64,000 nucleotides of DNA from Saprospiraceae bacterium (GTDB taxonomy: Bacteria > Bacteroidota > Bacteroidia > Chitinophagales > Saprospiraceae): NCBI GenBank assembly GCA_016713025.1, contig JADJPZ010000002.1:186001-250000 (forward strand). Direction: 5' to 3'. Under the pieces are notes generated by a model that saw only the letters and a program-made list of their open reading frames with translations, was not told where the DNA came from and did no database searches. Positions 38,211 through 46,219 of the stretch are shown in pieces. Positions within the stretch are counted from its first letter, which is position 1. Each line of letters opens with the position of its first letter. The position numbers were made by a program, and so were the translations under genes.

Positions 38211-38512
38211 TTACCTATGATTAATTTTTTGCAGTATTTCAAAAATATCTTTTTCAATCTCAGGTGTTCCATTTGAGTATTTTATATCAACAATTTCATG
38301 GAATTCATGGTCAAGTTCAGGATCATATTCAAATTTATGTAAACTTGGAAGCCCCATTGGCTCGGAATAAAATATTTACCATCCAATAAAGATTGATAAA
38401 TCGGTTTTTTAATAAATTCAGTGTATCAATCGGTTTTATTTGGAATAACTAAAATAGAATATTGCTTATATTTTGCTCTATCCCGATACATATACTCAAT
38501 TGAAACGCTCAT
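38211..38512 (-). pseudogene. Broken hypothetical gene next to DUF2075 remnant
   Basis: The frame starts MSVSIEYMYRDRAKYKQYS at 38512 and meets a TGA at 38425-38427 after NKTD. It reads on as YTEFIKKPIYQSLLDGKYF, then needs a frameshift near 38352-38370. The second frame continues LPSLHKFEYDPELDHEFHEI to a TAA at 38211. The joined product would be about 100 residues. I do not recognise the family. It begins 22 bases after the helicase remnant, so the two were once an operon. Confidence 0.65.
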
Positions 38513-38534
38513 GATTTCTTTTTCTTTTTATGCG

Positions 38535-39086
38535 TTAGATAACTTCAAAGCCTATTTTGCTTAGAAATTCATAAGTAAGGTCATAAAATTCTGGTTTTCT
38601 TGTATGATCTTCAAAATCACCTTCTGGTATTGCAATAATCATTCCTTGCCTTGCTCTGGTTAGTAAAACTCGATATGCATTAATTAGGTATTTTTTTCGC
38701 CCTTCTTTCTTTATATTTTGCCATTTGTTACCCACAAAAGAAAAAGATTTCCAGCCATTTTCTGTATAACGTAAATCACCGTCCCACATAACGCAAGTCC
38801 AATCAAGTTCTAGGCCTTGAACCTGGAATTCTGTAGCAACATCTTCCAAAAAATATGAAGATCTAATATCATCTTTACCATCCAAAAACCAGTTTACTGG
38901 ATTCATGGGAGATTTTACATCTATGGCGTAGGGTTTAAGTCTATAAGCTTGTGAAGATACTACTTTGCCATACCTTTTGGAACCTCGGGCTTTTTCTTTT
39001 AACCATTTTTTTACTGCTTGCAGATTTCTAGTAAGTACAATTGGGTACTTTCCTTTTAATGTTAATATCTTGTTTATAGTAATAAT
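38535..39086 (-). pseudogene. C-terminal remnant of a DUF2075 DNA/RNA helicase
   Basis: The open stretch encodes the C-terminal part of a DUF2075 (Schlafen group 3-like) helicase. KGKYPIVLTRNLQAVKKWLK, then VATEFQVQGLELDWTCVMWD, then NAYRVLLTRARQGMIIAIP are the family's late helicase motifs, ending with FLSKIGFEVI. The frame is continuous upstream of the first ATG (38906) back to a stop at 39087-39089. The N-terminal half with the Walker motifs is absent, so the gene is 5'-truncated. Such helicases often occur in defence or mobile gene clusters, so this may be a trace of a lost accessory island. Confidence 0.8.
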
Positions 39087-39212
39087 TCAACATTTTAGTT
39101 GGCTATTTTTATGCTTGAGGCAAAGTTCTAAAAATTCTTCCGCTTTAGCAAGCGGATGCTGCGACGATCTGGCGCCGTAAGCAATGTTTTCAAAGCACTT
39201 ATTTTCTTCAAC
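39087..39212 (-). pseudogene. Possible short coding remnant
   Basis: A minus-strand frame closed by stops on both sides reads ENKCFENIAYGARSSQHPLA, then KAEEFLELCLKHKNSQLKC. It has no start codon. The composition looks protein-like, and it abuts the DUF2075 remnant in the same direction. It may be the tail of another lost gene; the family is unknown. Confidence 0.3.
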
Positions 39213-39288
39213 TCATAGGGTCTGACTGAGATAAGCAATATCATAGTACTATATGATAATGATCACTTATACTTTTATTTATTTTCAG

Positions 39289-39296
39289 TATATTTG
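39289..39296 (+). promoter_or_regulatory. Candidate -7 element for the 39.3 kb orphan gene
   Basis: TATATTTG matches TAnnTTTG and ends 19 bases before the ATG at 39316. No well-placed TTG is visible upstream. Confidence 0.35.
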
Positions 39297-39315
39297 ATTT
39301 ACATAATTATATGCC

Positions 39316-40932
39316 ATGAAAATAATAAATTTTATTTTAAAGTTAAAAATTATATTGTTTAGTTTATTATGGTCAATATCCTTTTTATCCTTCACACAAG
39401 TTCAAAATCCTTACCAGGAAAGATTTGAAAAAGCAAAACAAAATTTGCGGGAAGTGATTCCAACTTTGCCTTTTTTTGCACAATCGAACAAGGAAGGAAA
39501 GGCAATTGGAGATCCTCTTAAGTTTAACTATGGTAACATGAAGGCCAATGGATCCGTTAATTTTAGTGAGCCTGCAAGAATCGATTTTAATACAAGCTGG
39601 GAAATTGAATTATTTTCCAGAACACGCTCTGAAGAAGTAATGCGCCAAGAATACGATAATAATGTTTTGTTTGCTGTTGGCAAAAATAATCTAAGGGTTG
39701 GTGCTATGGGAAATAATTCCTGTGTAGGATCGGATGCAAATCCAGGAACCTGGGATCCTAATGTGAGCGGAGACCCGTATGAAGGTACTGGAAGGGTTTT
39801 TGTGGTGCTTCCTTGTGCTACCATAACCGTTCGCGCTGGAATATCAATTTATGCGAGTGGTGCACATGGTGCCAGAGTTAAGCCCGATGTGATTGAAGCA
39901 TGCAGAGCTGCAGGAGAAAAATGGGCATTGGAGATAGCTCAAATCTTTATCACTTCTCTTCAAAATTACTCGTGTAATATCATAGATCAGAATAACAACA
40001 ATAATAACCCTGCTGATGAGAACTGTCAATTGAGCATTCGCAGTGATTGTGCTTCACTTGAACTGATACCAGGAGAAGTAAGTAAGATTTGTAACTTTTA
40101 TGTAAAGGGTTGGAATTATTCCGATAAAAGGGTATTTCTCACCTTACCACAAGTCACAGATAATTGGGGATCGGTACCCGGAGGCATTGTAGTTGTAAAT
40201 GATGGAAGTGCGTGGCCTCCCAACATGAACCGGCCCGAACACGGATTTGCGTTATATTTTTCAGCAAGAATTACTGCACAACCACAGCAACTCCCTCTTC
40301 AAGTACATGTAAGTCAAGAAGGATGTAAATCTGCTTCAATGGTACTACCAATTACAGTAAAGCAAAAGGGATCAGCAGGCTTGATAAATCCGGTTTATAT
40401 GCAAAACATATTTTATCTGGGCCTTTATCTTGGCTATGCAGAGTATGTCGCCTACAAACGCGGGGACGTCAATTATATATCAGATAACGTAAACTCTGCC
40501 AGACAATATGCAATTTCTATTGGTTTAGCTACAGACGGTTTTGACGATGTTCTAAATGAAATTCAAAAATATCCTGCATCAGGACTATTATATTCAAAAA
40601 TATCTGTGACCAGGGAAAATACAGGTCGGTTTATAAGTAAAAACTGCAACTGTGGTGGAGTACTTACCAATCCATGGTATGCTTATATGCTTGGATACCA
40701 ACTTGGTTTTGCTGAAGTCCATAGCTGGCAGAATGGAGATAAATACTATTTAATCAATAACGTACTTGAGCCGGCGCGCCTAAATGCTTCCAATTGCGGT
40801 TTTCCAATTGTATCATTTGATATCCTACTTAAAAATCTCAGAAGAAGAATGACAGTAAATCAGGCTTATTCATCAGTTGTTTCCATACGTAACAATATGG
40901 CAGAATATGCCAATAGGTGGTGCCAATGGTAG
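39316..40932 (+). CDS. Secreted orphan protein with two C-terminal repeats
   Basis: The 538-residue protein is unrecognised. Residues 1-28 form a signal peptide. Residues 30-220 are a mixed region containing a GGIV-free, Cys-poor domain with VLPCATITVRAGISIYASGA. An Asn run (226-231) links to a beta-sandwich-like domain with paired Cys (about 237-350). Two related segments of about 63 residues follow, at 358-420 and 452-514: NPVYMQNIFYLGLYLGYAEY and NPWYAYMLGYQLGFAEVHSW, each with a later N-N-V...AR stretch. The gene is flanked by gene remnants and repeats, has no operon partner, and may have been acquired. Confidence 0.75.
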   Translation: MKIINFILKLKIILFSLLWSISFLSFTQVQNPYQERFEKAKQNLREVIPTLPFFAQSNKEGKAIGDPLKFNYGNMKANGSVNFSEPARIDFNTSWEIELFSRTRSEEVMRQEYDNNVLFAVGKNNLRVGAMGNNSCVGSDANPGTWDPNVSGDPYEGTGRVFVVLPCATITVRAGISIYASGAHGARVKPDVIEACRAAGEKWALEIAQIFITSLQNYSCNIIDQNNNNNNPADENCQLSIRSDCASLELIPGEVSKICNFYVKGWNYSDKRVFLTLPQVTDNWGSVPGGIVVVNDGSAWPPNMNRPEHGFALYFSARITAQPQQLPLQVHVSQEGCKSASMVLPITVKQKGSAGLINPVYMQNIFYLGLYLGYAEYVAYKRGDVNYISDNVNSARQYAISIGLATDGFDDVLNEIQKYPASGLLYSKISVTRENTGRFISKNCNCGGVLTNPWYAYMLGYQLGFAEVHSWQNGDKYYLINNVLEPARLNASNCGFPIVSFDILLKNLRRRMTVNQAYSSVVSIRNNMAEYANRWCQW

Positions 40933-41172
40933 TGTCAAAGCTTAAAATTTAAAAATTTGAAGTACATTTAAAAATGTTATCTGTATATAATAAAGACAGT
41001 TTATGGAATTAATCCAGGTGAAGATATAAACTTCCAATAAAAACTCGAATCTTTATGATTTTATGCAGAGATTAAAATACCATGGCTGTGTTATTTTTAA
41101 TATATGATTAATAGTAATAATTCTGATATTTAGATACAAATAGAGGAGATTTGAACTTAGATTTTTACTATT

Positions 41173-41348
41173 ACCTAAAAATCTAAAATGATAATCTATT
41201 ACGACCTCCAAATACTTCAAAATCAGTCTCCGCCGCGGCGGATCACTTTTAGCTTCGCACCATAATGGTGACTATGATTTGTCGCTAAAAGTGCTGATTT
41301 TCTTGTATTTGAAGCTCTCACTACGAATCTCATTTTAGATATTTAGGT
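41173..41348. repeat. Repeat family B, copy B1
   Basis: The 176-base element begins ACCTAAAAATCTAAAATGA and ends TCATTTTAGATATTTAGGT. It is almost identical to B2 (53582-53750). The core is a hairpin formed by ACTTTTAGC and GCTAAAAGT around CACCATAATGGTG. B1 carries the palindrome TCCGCCGCGGCGGA (41229-41242) where B2 has GCTTTGC. The element lies directly against the decayed coding fragment that starts at about 41349. Confidence 0.9.
41229..41242. repeat. GC palindrome TCCGCCGCGGCGGA, copy 1
   Basis: A perfect 14-base palindrome, all G/C except its ends, in AT-rich surroundings. It lies inside B1 and is absent from the otherwise matching B2. A second exact copy lies at 41568-41581. Confidence 0.85.
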
Positions 41349-41351
41349 ATT

Positions 41352-41520
41352 AGTTGACTTATACCGACGAGAATTTATTTTGCAAATAATTCTGTCGCCA
41401 TTATAAAGACGATAAATGTCTTTAAAGACAAGCTTCGCTTCGTCCTTACTGAAAATGAATAAATTGATAAATTAAATTTTCGCAAACCAATTTATTTTGA
41501 GTATAAATCCTCTATACTTC
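41352..41520 (+). pseudogene. Decayed gene junction, copy 2
   Basis: This plus-strand stretch repeats the coding fragments seen on the minus strand at 32922-33020 and 33234-33308. First comes TYTDENLFCK and a stop (41358-41390), then the block AATAATTCTGTCGCCATT, then an ATGAATA start-like site near 41449 and a frame in which QTNLFEYK is readable across a one-base insertion (41482-41508). Family A is absent from this copy. The order and direction match, so a two-gene junction was duplicated and both copies are decaying. Confidence 0.5.
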
Positions 41521-41727
41521 ATGAAACCTGTCTCCGAAAATAAGCTTCCTCAAGTGGTTTCGGCTTCTCCGCCGCGGCGGATGCGCTCAACCACCGTCTT
41601 CGAATTATAACAGGTAACTGAGCGCACTTACCTACATTTTTCTTATCATATATATACTTTAACATAGCCAATGCCATTAAGAGTATTTTAAGTATATTTC
41701 AAAATATATTAGTTTGCGAAAAATAGC
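41476..41727. repeat. Imperfect inverted repeat around a GC palindrome
   Basis: The arms are TTTTCGCAAACCAATTTATT at 41476-41495 and its inverted, imperfect counterpart AAAATATATTAGTTTGCGAA at 41701-41720. The enclosed stretch holds the second TCCGCCGCGGCGGA. The left arm overlaps the decayed junction, so the arms may instead be remains of two copies of that junction in opposite orientation. Confidence 0.5.
41568..41581. repeat. GC palindrome TCCGCCGCGGCGGA, copy 2
   Basis: An exact repeat of the 14-base palindrome at 41229-41242, 339 bases away in unrelated flanking sequence, which suggests it spreads as a unit. Confidence 0.85.
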
Positions 41728-41961
41728 TTAACCAACATCCTGATTTTGAGCATTATGAAGACATAATTTTTCTTAATGAAAATTATCATGGGCGTAAAAT
41801 TTCATCATCTGGTCGAATGTTTACTCATTTTCCATAAAACGGTCTTTATTGACCAAAATAGTCGCTTATTTTCCATTATAACTACTATATGGGCATTTAT
41901 TTCCCATTATAGCACTCGGATAATGTTGGATATTCCAAAACTAATGATGCCAATACCCTGC

Positions 41962-42960
41962 CTACTTCTTCGCTTCTCCAAATCTTTTTCCGGTCCATTC
42001 TCGTTGTTGTCCCGGATTGAGATATGTCCAGGCCAATATCCTGCTGGTCTTGTTGCCTTGTCCCATAGGGATGATCCGGATGTCTTTGGCACCGATATCT
42101 CTGAGCGCTGTTTGTGTTCTTCTTACAAGGGATTGCTTTGATATCAGTGTAGTAAACCACAATACTCTGTCCCCGAATGCTTTGCTTTGTGTGATCATAT
42201 CTTTAACAAATCGCTCTTCGCCGCCATCACACCATAATTCTGTAGATGTCCCACCAAAATTTAATACCTGCACAGGTGGCTTCGTAGGATTAAGATTTTT
42301 CAACTTTCGCATTGTTCCTGACCGAGCCTCTGCAGCAGATGTATGAAATGGAGGATTGCAAATCGTCATGTCTATATATTCATCAGGTTTAATAATGTGG
42401 GTGAAGATATCTCCGGCGTCCGGATTGAAGCGTAAGATAACCTTTCCAGCCAAATGCGGATTTTTATCAATGATGGCTTGTGCTGAAGTGACAGCAGCAG
42501 TGTCTATCTCACTGCCTATAAACGTCCATCCATATTCACTTACGCCGATGACAGGGTAGACACAACTAGCACCCACCCCTATGTCCAGCACCGTGATGTG
42601 TTCTCCTTTGGTTATCTTTCCATAATTGGATTGAGACAGCAAGGTGGCGGTATGATGTATATAATCAGCTCGGCCCGGTATGGGAGGACATAGATATCCC
42701 TCGGGTATATCCCATGATTGTATACCATAATAATGCATCATCAGGGATGTATTAAGTGCACGAACTGCTTTGGGATTAGCAAATTCAATAGAATCATCCC
42801 CATATATATTTTTAGTGATAAATGGGCAAAGCGGCGGATATGATACCTTCAGTGCATCGAAATCATATCGCTCACGGTGTATGTTGCGATGGTGCAGTCT
42901 CGTTTTTTCAGCCGGGTGTTCCCGCTTGTCTGCATGAGATTTTGGTTGATTAATGTGCAT
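41962..42960 (-). CDS. rlmF: 23S rRNA (adenine(1618)-N(6))-methyltransferase RlmF
   Basis: The 332-residue SAM-dependent methyltransferase modifies A1618 of 23S rRNA. VLDIGVGASCVYPVIG (124-139) is the SAM-binding loop, and NPPF (202-205), followed by HTSAAEARSGTMRKL, is the N6-adenine methylase motif IV and its family-specific continuation. The basic, His/Arg-rich first 30 residues fit rRNA binding. The gene stands alone between repeat-rich spacers. Confidence 0.95.
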   Translation of the reverse strand: MHINQPKSHADKREHPAEKTRLHHRNIHRERYDFDALKVSYPPLCPFITKNIYGDDSIEFANPKAVRALNTSLMMHYYGIQSWDIPEGYLCPPIPGRADYIHHTATLLSQSNYGKITKGEHITVLDIGVGASCVYPVIGVSEYGWTFIGSEIDTAAVTSAQAIIDKNPHLAGKVILRFNPDAGDIFTHIIKPDEYIDMTICNPPFHTSAAEARSGTMRKLKNLNPTKPPVQVLNFGGTSTELWCDGGEERFVKDMITQSKAFGDRVLWFTTLISKQSLVRRTQTALRDIGAKDIRIIPMGQGNKTSRILAWTYLNPGQQREWTGKRFGEAKK

Positions 42961-43308
42961 TTTTTTTTAAAAAATTACGAATGTAAAATTAGAATTGGCG
43001 AATAAAATTTTTGAAGACATAGTTGTCATAAGGGATTACCGAATTTCCTTTATTAATATCTCGCAAAGATAACTCCTTCTCATGTCATTCTATGAGAGAT
43101 GGTCTTCTGAAATAACCCGTATTTCTATTTTACCTTTTCTAAAAACAAAAAATTTCAATACATCCTTCATGGTATTACTTTAACCCAGAGTACAATAAAG
43201 ATGATTCTTATTGTTATTATAAAAGCAATTTGGTTACTATTGTTTACATTTGTGCTCAACTTTCAGATTTAATAACTTTCAGATTTTATGGAATGACTTA
43301 TACCTATT
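42961..43308. other. Intergenic region between rlmF and the hydrolase gene
   Basis: AT-rich spacer between divergent genes, holding both promoters. A short hairpin, TCTCAT...ATGAGA (43078-43097), and a 13-base tandem duplication, AACTTTCAGATTT (43258-43270 and 43274-43286), are visible. No coding sequence is seen. Confidence 0.5.
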
Positions 43309-43992
43309 ATGGAAAACAACATCAAAAAACCATCTCAACTTCTTCATCTTACTGAGATTTTCAGATCACTGATTGAAACTATCAGGGGCTTCTTTTACCT
43401 GCTTTTTGCAAAAAAGGAAAATATAGGGCAGGGCAAAGTTGTAATGGTGGTCCCGGGACTGTTGACATCTGATTTCTGGACAGTAATTCTGAGGAAATAT
43501 CTGTCTAAAAAAGGATTTCAGGTATATGGCTGGGAAATGGGCACCAATCTGGGTCGAATGGAAAAATTACCTGAACTCATTTCAAAAATTGAAGCTATAA
43601 AAATCAGACACAATCAGCCCATTATTCTCATTGGCTGGAGTATGGGGGGCTTGTTCAGCCGCGAAGTGAGCCACCAGCGACCAGACCTTATATCCAAAGT
43701 CATGACATTGGGTAGTCCTTTCGGAGATATACAGGCTCCCAACAATGCAAAGTGGGTTTTCGAACTATTGAATGATGATTACGATGTTGACCATACTTTG
43801 GTGCTGCGACTGTCATCGCCTGTAAGTATGCCATCTGTCGCTTTTTATTCCAAAAAAGATGGAATTGTGCCTTGGGAAGCCTGTATGGATAAAATTACAG
43901 ATGAACACCATCTCAATGTAGAAATAAGAAGCAGCCATTTTGGAATGGGTGCAAATCCGTCCGTTTTAGATGCTATTGTTCAAAATGTCTGA
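43309..43992 (+). CDS. Alpha/beta hydrolase
   Basis: The 227-residue protein has a complete triad: nucleophile S111 in GWSMGG, D184 in SKKDGIVPWE, and H210 in SSHFGMG. The GLLTSDFWTVILRKYLSKKGF segment precedes the oxyanion strand, as in lipase/PGAP1-like esterases. One weakly hydrophobic segment near residues 20-33 (GFFYLLF) may touch the membrane. The substrate is unknown. It lies 100 bases before the LacI regulator and may be a separate unit. Confidence 0.85.
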   Translation: MENNIKKPSQLLHLTEIFRSLIETIRGFFYLLFAKKENIGQGKVVMVVPGLLTSDFWTVILRKYLSKKGFQVYGWEMGTNLGRMEKLPELISKIEAIKIRHNQPIILIGWSMGGLFSREVSHQRPDLISKVMTLGSPFGDIQAPNNAKWVFELLNDDYDVDHTLVLRLSSPVSMPSVAFYSKKDGIVPWEACMDKITDEHHLNVEIRSSHFGMGANPSVLDAIVQNV

Positions 43993-44092
43993 CGGAGCAG
44001 ATTTCGATCTTTAAAAATTCGTGCCCGTACACACAAATAATTTGCATTTTAATTTCTATATTTAATCAAAGCATAATATATTTGTTGTCTTG

Positions 44093-45175
44093 ATGAAGAA
44101 GGTAACAATAAAAGATATAGCCAGAATCGCAGGTGTCTCCAGAGGTACTGTGGATCGAGTGATCAATGAACGAGGCAATGTTGCCGAAGACGTTGAAAAA
44201 AAAATTATAAAAATTGCCGATGAGCTTGGGTATGAAAAAAACCTCATGGCCAGTGCACTTGCTTCCAGTAAGGTCTATAAAATTGCAATAGTCAGCCCGG
44301 ATCCCAACAGTGACATCTTTTGGGAGCAACCGCGTGAGGGTATGATCAATGCACTCGAACTCGTAAGACATTATGGAATTCAGGTAGAGTATTACGATTT
44401 TGATCTTTTCAGGAAAGATGAATTTAATATGCAAATGGACAATGCTATCAAATCAAGACCTGATGCTATCCTTACTGCCCCTGCATTTACCACTGAATCC
44501 CTTGAACATCTTGAAGCGGCAGAAAAATTGGGAATTCCCTTCATCACAATCAATACAGAGATAGAACATCCCGGCATACTCTGTTATGTAGGACAAAATT
44601 CATACAACAGTGGCTATCTGGCAGCCAGACTTTTTCACCTTAGGTTAAAAAAAGGGGATGAAATCATCGCCTTCAATTTGGGGCACACCCTTACTAACGC
44701 TCAACATTATTCTGATAAAGTTGAAGGACTCAAAGCATATTTTGCAGAACATAATATGTTTGAAAATCCTGTTATCTGGTATGAATTTGATCAGTTTTTG
44801 GATGAAGTAAAATTAAGAGATTTCTGGGAAAGAGTCAGAAGCCAACATCCAAAAATGAAAGGAATATTCTTCACCAATTCAAGAGCATACAGAATCGCAC
44901 AGTTTTTTACCACAGATGATGTTAAAAAATATGATGTAGTAGGATTCGATATGATCGGGCCAAATATCCAATATCTCAAAGAAGATAAGATAGACTTTAT
45001 CATCAATCAAAACCCAATTTTGCAGGGATACACAGGCATCATGAATTTTGTCAATCACTTTGTACTCAAAAAAGAAGTTAAAAAAACCCAATACCTGCCT
45101 TTGGATATCGTTTTGAAGGAAAATGTGGATTTTTACATTGATAATTTTCATAATGGCTCTATGGTTAAGGGCTAA
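44093..45175 (+). CDS. LacI family transcriptional regulator
   Basis: The protein has 360 residues from the ATG at 44093; a TTG immediately before it is not needed. KKVTIKDIARIAGVSRGTVDRVINERG is a complete LacI helix-turn-helix with hinge, and residues about 60-350 form a periplasmic-binding-protein-like sensor (IAIVSPDPNSDIFWEQPREGM, then FFTNSRAYRIAQFF). This sensor type binds sugars or their derivatives. The next gene is 79 bases downstream in the same direction; control of that gene set is inferred, and no operator is proven. Confidence 0.92.
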   Translation: MKKVTIKDIARIAGVSRGTVDRVINERGNVAEDVEKKIIKIADELGYEKNLMASALASSKVYKIAIVSPDPNSDIFWEQPREGMINALELVRHYGIQVEYYDFDLFRKDEFNMQMDNAIKSRPDAILTAPAFTTESLEHLEAAEKLGIPFITINTEIEHPGILCYVGQNSYNSGYLAARLFHLRLKKGDEIIAFNLGHTLTNAQHYSDKVEGLKAYFAEHNMFENPVIWYEFDQFLDEVKLRDFWERVRSQHPKMKGIFFTNSRAYRIAQFFTTDDVKKYDVVGFDMIGPNIQYLKEDKIDFIINQNPILQGYTGIMNFVNHFVLKKEVKKTQYLPLDIVLKENVDFYIDNFHNGSMVKG

Positions 45176-45254
45176 TTTTTTCAGTCGAATAATTTTATAG
45201 CTCAAACCAACCAAATGAAGTCAAACTTTGCCATAGACCAAAGACTTTAAAAAC

Positions 45255-46187
45255 ATGGATCGAAGAAAATTTATTAAAAGCGGCGCCGTTATATCTGCTT
45301 TTTCAGCCCTGAGGCCTGAGCAAGATGTTCTCTCCAAAAATAAAAAGCCATCATTCAGAGCCGTGTTCATGAGTGATGTTCATGTGAAAGATGATGAAAT
45401 ATCAAAGGCTGGTATGGCAAAAGCGCTGACTCATATCAATCAACTGAAAACCAAACCTTCGTTTATCATCAATGGTGGAGACAGTATCATGGATGCGCTG
45501 GCAGCTGATAAAACCAAAACTGCCAAACAGTGGGAAATCTGGACTGAAATCCTCTCTGCACACAACAAACTGCCGGTGTATCACTGTATAGGCAACCATG
45601 ATGTTTGGGGTTGGCAAGTGAAGGACGAAAGCATCAAATCTGACCCGCTTTACGATAAAAACTGGGCCATCAAGGTACTGAATATGCCCGGGCGATATTA
45701 CAGTTTTGAAAAATCTGAATGGCATTTTATCGTTTTGGACAGTGCTCAGGAAAACAATGGTGGTTATATCGCCAGATTAGATGATGCACAATACACATGG
45801 CTGGAAACGGAACTAAACAGTATCCCGGCAAATAAACACATTTGTATCATATCGCATATACCGATAGTTTCATTTTGCAGTGCCATGTTTTTTGATGATA
45901 TGCTGCCCAATGGCGACTGGAAATTATCCAGGGCATTACTCCATACCGATGCGCGTCGTTTAAAAAATTTATTTAAAAAACATTCCAACATTAAAGCATG
46001 TCTGAGTGGTCATATCCATCTACAGGATCATGTGACATACCTGGGAGTTCAATATTTTTGCAATGGCGCCATCAGCGGAAAATGGTGGAAAGGGGAATTT
46101 CAGGACTTTGAGCCTGCCTATGCGCTATTTGAGTTTCATAAAGACGGAACCATCAGAAGAGAAATCATTGAGTATGATAAACCATAA
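45255..46187 (+). CDS. Calcineurin-like metallophosphoesterase, exported
   Basis: The 310-residue enzyme starts MDRRKFIKSGAVISAFSAL, a Tat-like signal. Metal-binding motifs follow in order: D41 and H43 in MSDVHV, GGDS near residue 75, GNHD near residue 118, a His in ISHIP, and the closing GHIH near residue 257. It should hydrolyse phosphomono- or diesters in the periplasm using two metal ions. It lies between a LacI regulator and a serine hydrolase, so it may belong to a small regulated set. Confidence 0.9.
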   Translation: MDRRKFIKSGAVISAFSALRPEQDVLSKNKKPSFRAVFMSDVHVKDDEISKAGMAKALTHINQLKTKPSFIINGGDSIMDALAADKTKTAKQWEIWTEILSAHNKLPVYHCIGNHDVWGWQVKDESIKSDPLYDKNWAIKVLNMPGRYYSFEKSEWHFIVLDSAQENNGGYIARLDDAQYTWLETELNSIPANKHICIISHIPIVSFCSAMFFDDMLPNGDWKLSRALLHTDARRLKNLFKKHSNIKACLSGHIHLQDHVTYLGVQYFCNGAISGKWWKGEFQDFEPAYALFEFHKDGTIRREIIEYDKP

Positions 46188-46219
46188 TTAGCATTAAAAC
46201 TGTTTTAAAATTGAAAGGC

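Larger units (their letters stand above)
40933..41961. other. Repeat mosaic downstream of the orphan gene
   Basis: This kilobase has no intact gene. It contains repeat B1, a second decayed copy of the junction seen at 32.9-33.3 kb, an inverted pair around a GC palindrome, and, near 41820-41910, three degenerate copies of a TTTTCCATTATA-like motif. A 121-codon plus-strand frame at 41776 overlaps the 3' end of rlmF and is not convincing. Confidence 0.65.

Noticed and set aside
41776..42141. 121-codon plus-strand frame near the rlmF 3' end
   Set aside because: More than half overlaps rlmF in antisense, and the rest is low-complexity, repeat-derived sequence.
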